Positions 61,996-64,000 of a stretch of 64,000 nucleotides of DNA are shown one piece after another; positions within the stretch are counted from its first letter, which is position 1; each line of letters opens with the position of its first letter. Source of the stretch: CAJQQY01 sp045106765 (GTDB lineage: Bacteria; Bacteroidota; Bacteroidia; Chitinophagales; Saprospiraceae); NCBI GenBank assembly GCA_045106765.1, contig JBGCFD010000176.1, positions 1 to 64,000 of the forward strand. The letters run 5' to 3'. Position numbers and translations under genes: made by a program. Below the pieces are notes generated by a model, which was given only the letters and a program-made list of their open reading frames with translations, was not told the origin of the DNA and searched no databases.

Positions 61996-62058
61996 TTTTT
62001 CACCACATAGGCACATAGAAAAATAGGACTCTATCTATATGTTCTATGTGGTGAAAAA
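61996..62058. repeat. CCACATAG-type palindromic repeat and bidirectional terminator
   Basis: Arms TTTTTCACCACATAG (61996-62010) and CTATGTGGTGAAAAA (62044-62058) are exact inverse copies, with an extra CCACATAG at 61983-61990 and GCACATAG at 62011-62018. Such strings recur between genes in Bacteroidota genomes. Here it separates the thioredoxin and dehydrogenase genes. Confidence 0.7.
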
Positions 62059-62063
62059 TTTAA

Positions 62064-64000
62064 TTAATATTTTAAAATCCGATCTAACTGCTCACGCAAT
62101 CTTCCCATCGGCATAAAATCTTTTTCCAAAGTTTTCGCAAAAGGAATTGGCGTATCCAATCCTGCCGCTCGCAAAACTGGCGCATCTAAATGTTCAAAAT
62201 AATGCTCCGAAATATGCGCCGACAACTCTCCTCCAATTCCTCCAAACAAAGTATCTTCATGTAAAATAATTACTCGATTTGTTTTCTTCACCGTTGCTTC
62301 TATTGCATCATAATCTATTGGAAGCAAAGTTCGTAAATCTAAAATTTCAGCATCAATATTCATTTCTTCGACTAGTGCTTTCGCATTATGCACCATTTGT
62401 CCATAAGTGATAATTGACACCGCAGCACCTTCTCTCACCACTTTCGCTTTTCCAATTTCGACGGTATAATAATCATCTGGAATTTCCTCTGAAAGACTTC
62501 GATACAATCCTTTATGTTCAAAAAATAAAATTGGATTTGGATCTTCGAAACTAGCGATTAATAATCCTTTCGCATCATGAGGCGTCGAAGGATAGACTAC
62601 TTTCAAACCTGGCGTATGTGCAAACCATGCTTCATTACTTTGTGAATGAAATGGTCCTGCACCGACTCCACCACCAGCAGGCATTCGAATGACAACGTCT
62701 GCATTTTCGCCCCAACGGTAATGTAATTTTGCTAAATTATTAATGATCTGATTAAAACCACAAGTGACGAAGTCTGCAAATTGCATCTCAATCATCGCCT
62801 TATAATTTTTCATACTCAATCCTAAACCGATTCCAATAATTGCACTTTCACAAAGCGGCGTATTCCTCACCCGTTCTTTTCCAAATTGTTTAACGAACCC
62901 ATCTGTGATTTTAAAAACACCTCCATACTCCGCAATATCTTGTCCCATCAAAACTAAATTATCATGCTTCTCCATTGCTTGACGAAGTCCATCTGAAATA
63001 GCATCAACTACTCTTTTTTCAGTTTTCTTCTTCCTTTTAGGAGCAACTATTTTTTGCGTATAAGGAGCGTAAACATCTGCCAATTCAGCTTCAGGAGTCG
63101 AAGTGACAACTTCTAATTCCGCAGCCTCTGCCAAACCATTTTCAATTTCTGCTTTGATATTTTTTCTTAAATCTTTAATTGTTTCCTCTTTCAAAATTCC
63201 TTCTTCGAGCAAAAAAGTTTCGTAATTTTTTAATGGATCTTTGGTCGCCCATTCAGTCATTAATTTTTTAGGAACATACTTTGTGCCCGATGCTTCTTCA
63301 TGTCCACGCATTCTAAAAGTGTTGCACTCCAACATAATTGGTTCCGGCTTTTTTCGAATTTCCGTTGCCATTTTTTTAATCGTTGCGTAAACTTCCAAAA
63401 CATTATTTCCATCAATCGTGTAGGAACGCATGCCGTAACCTTTGCCTCTATCTGCTAAAGTTTCGCAACGATATTGTTCATTCACAGGAGTCGATAATCC
63501 GTAGCCATTATTTTCAATCACAAAAATAACTGGCAGTTGCCAAACTGCTGCCGTATTCATCGCTTCATGAAATTCACCTTGACTCGTTCCTCCATCGCCT
63601 GTAAAAGCTAAAGATACTTTTCCCTCTTTTCCTAATTTATTTGCTAATGCAACTCCGCTTGCCAAAGACAATTGTGGCCCCAAATGTGAAATCATTCCCA
63701 CGATATTATATTCCATTGTTCCAAAGTGAAAAGAACGATCTCGTCCTTTGGTAAAGCCAGGCATTTTTCCTTGCCATTGACAAAACAATCTTTTTAATGG
63801 AATATTTCGAGAAGTAAAAACGCCTAAATTTCGATGCATCGGAAACATCAATTCGTCATTATCCAAAGCTGCAGTTGCTCCTACAGAAATAGCTTCCTGA
63901 CCAATACCTGAAAACCATTTTGAGATTTTCCCTTGGCGTAATAATATGAGCATTTTCTCTTCGACCATGCGAGGGCGCAATAATTGTTCGTAGAGTTCGA
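62064..64000 (-). CDS. 2-oxoacid dehydrogenase E1, fused alpha and beta subunits (5' end outside window)
   Basis: At least 645 residues are visible, and the frame stays open to the window edge (ELYEQLLRPRMVEEK at the boundary), so the N-terminus is missing. The alpha part carries WFSGIGQEAISVGA and the thiamine-diphosphate motif GDGGTSQGEFHEAMNTAA with IENNGYG. The beta part (from about residue 315) has LMGQDIAEYGGVFK, MPAGGGVGAGPFHSQSNEA and the C-terminal TPIPFAKTLEKDF. Fused E1 of this kind serves branched-chain 2-oxoacid (or pyruvate) dehydrogenase in Bacteroidota. E2 and E3 are not in the window. Confidence 0.93.
   Translation of the reverse strand, partial: ELYEQLLRPRMVEEKMLILLRQGKISKWFSGIGQEAISVGATAALDNDELMFPMHRNLGVFTSRNIPLKRLFCQWQGKMPGFTKGRDRSFHFGTMEYNIVGMISHLGPQLSLASGVALANKLGKEGKVSLAFTGDGGTSQGEFHEAMNTAAVWQLPVIFVIENNGYGLSTPVNEQYRCETLADRGKGYGMRSYTIDGNNVLEVYATIKKMATEIRKKPEPIMLECNTFRMRGHEEASGTKYVPKKLMTEWATKDPLKNYETFLLEEGILKEETIKDLRKNIKAEIENGLAEAAELEVVTSTPEAELADVYAPYTQKIVAPKRKKKTEKRVVDAISDGLRQAMEKHDNLVLMGQDIAEYGGVFKITDGFVKQFGKERVRNTPLCESAIIGIGLGLSMKNYKAMIEMQFADFVTCGFNQIINNLAKLHYRWGENADVVIRMPAGGGVGAGPFHSQSNEAWFAHTPGLKVVYPSTPHDAKGLLIASFEDPNPILFFEHKGLYRSLSEEIPDDYYTVEIGKAKVVREGAAVSIITYGQMVHNAKALVEEMNIDAEILDLRTLLPIDYDAIEATVKKTNRVIILHEDTLFGGIGGELSAHISEHYFEHLDAPVLRAAGLDTPIPFAKTLEKDFMPMGRLREQLDRILKY

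Noticed and set aside
63638..63980. Start of the E1 gene at the TTG near 63980
   Set aside because: The frame continues to the window edge with family-typical residues (ELYEQLL), so the gene is open at its 5' end.

Overview
The window looks like the chromosome of a low-GC (roughly one third G+C) member of the Bacteroidota. Signs of this are a type IX secretion C-terminal sorting tail on the DUF4397 protein, a PD40/OmpA-like lipoprotein, a fused E1 alpha/beta 2-oxoacid dehydrogenase, and several promoters of the Bacteroidota form TTG, 19-21 bp, TAnnTTTG (upstream of tRNA-Asn, rlmN, the HU gene, the M3 peptidase and the carbamoyltransferase). Genes have A-rich rather than Shine-Dalgarno leaders. 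I cannot place it below phylum with confidence. Most of the window is ordinary core chromosome with many convergent pairs separated by strong hairpins.

Layout. 1-8.6 kb: an ankyrin-SDR fusion, a PrsW-like protease/hydrolase pair, an OppC-type permease without an OppB partner, a SpoIIE-type phosphatase, a TPR-SHOCT membrane protein, a CBS protein and a small methyltransferase. 8.9-14.6 kb: tRNA-Asn, a PfkB kinase, a secreted triple-repeat DUF4397 protein, rlmN, and a decayed patch holding a receiver-less LytTR domain and a broken propeller-like gene. 14.9-28 kb: an unusual Nramp-like transporter, an M14 peptidase, radC, a cystathionine gamma-synthase-type enzyme, HU, an OppC/OppB/binding-protein peptide uptake set, a TIGR01777 epimerase and recA. 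28-38.7 kb: envelope genes (PD40/OmpA lipoprotein, bamA, uppS, a WecA/MraY-type transferase), an M3 peptidase and crcB. 38.7-47 kb: ileS with a sirtuin upstream, a ROK kinase, and a LolD/LolE-like ABC pair with a histidine-rich loop followed by a DUF3299 protein, probably metal related. 47-53 kb: an S9 peptidase, then a divergent pair of a PVC-type cytochrome dehydrogenase and a DUF1080 lipoprotein. 53-57 kb: a carbamoyltransferase, SGNH hydrolase, 49-residue DUF5989 protein and SxtJ-like protein. 57-64 kb: a lipoprotein, a lone VWA protein, a flippase-like membrane protein, a flavin-reductase-fold protein, a TlpA-like thioredoxin and the E1 dehydrogenase, which runs off the right edge.

The most interesting stretch is 53.3-57.1 kb. 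It holds counterparts of saxitoxin-cluster genes sxtI, sxtL, sxtK and sxtJ, with no other toxin gene visible. I infer a conserved carbamoylation module for an unknown, probably envelope-associated substrate. Other notable points are a dispersed inverted repeat that supplies the stop codons of both crcB and ileS, a perfect 29-bp inverted repeat at 4.6 kb, the loss of the DPGN motif in the Nramp-like protein, an S9 peptidase whose signal-peptide codons have no start codon, and an SDR domain with Ala in place of its catalytic Ser.
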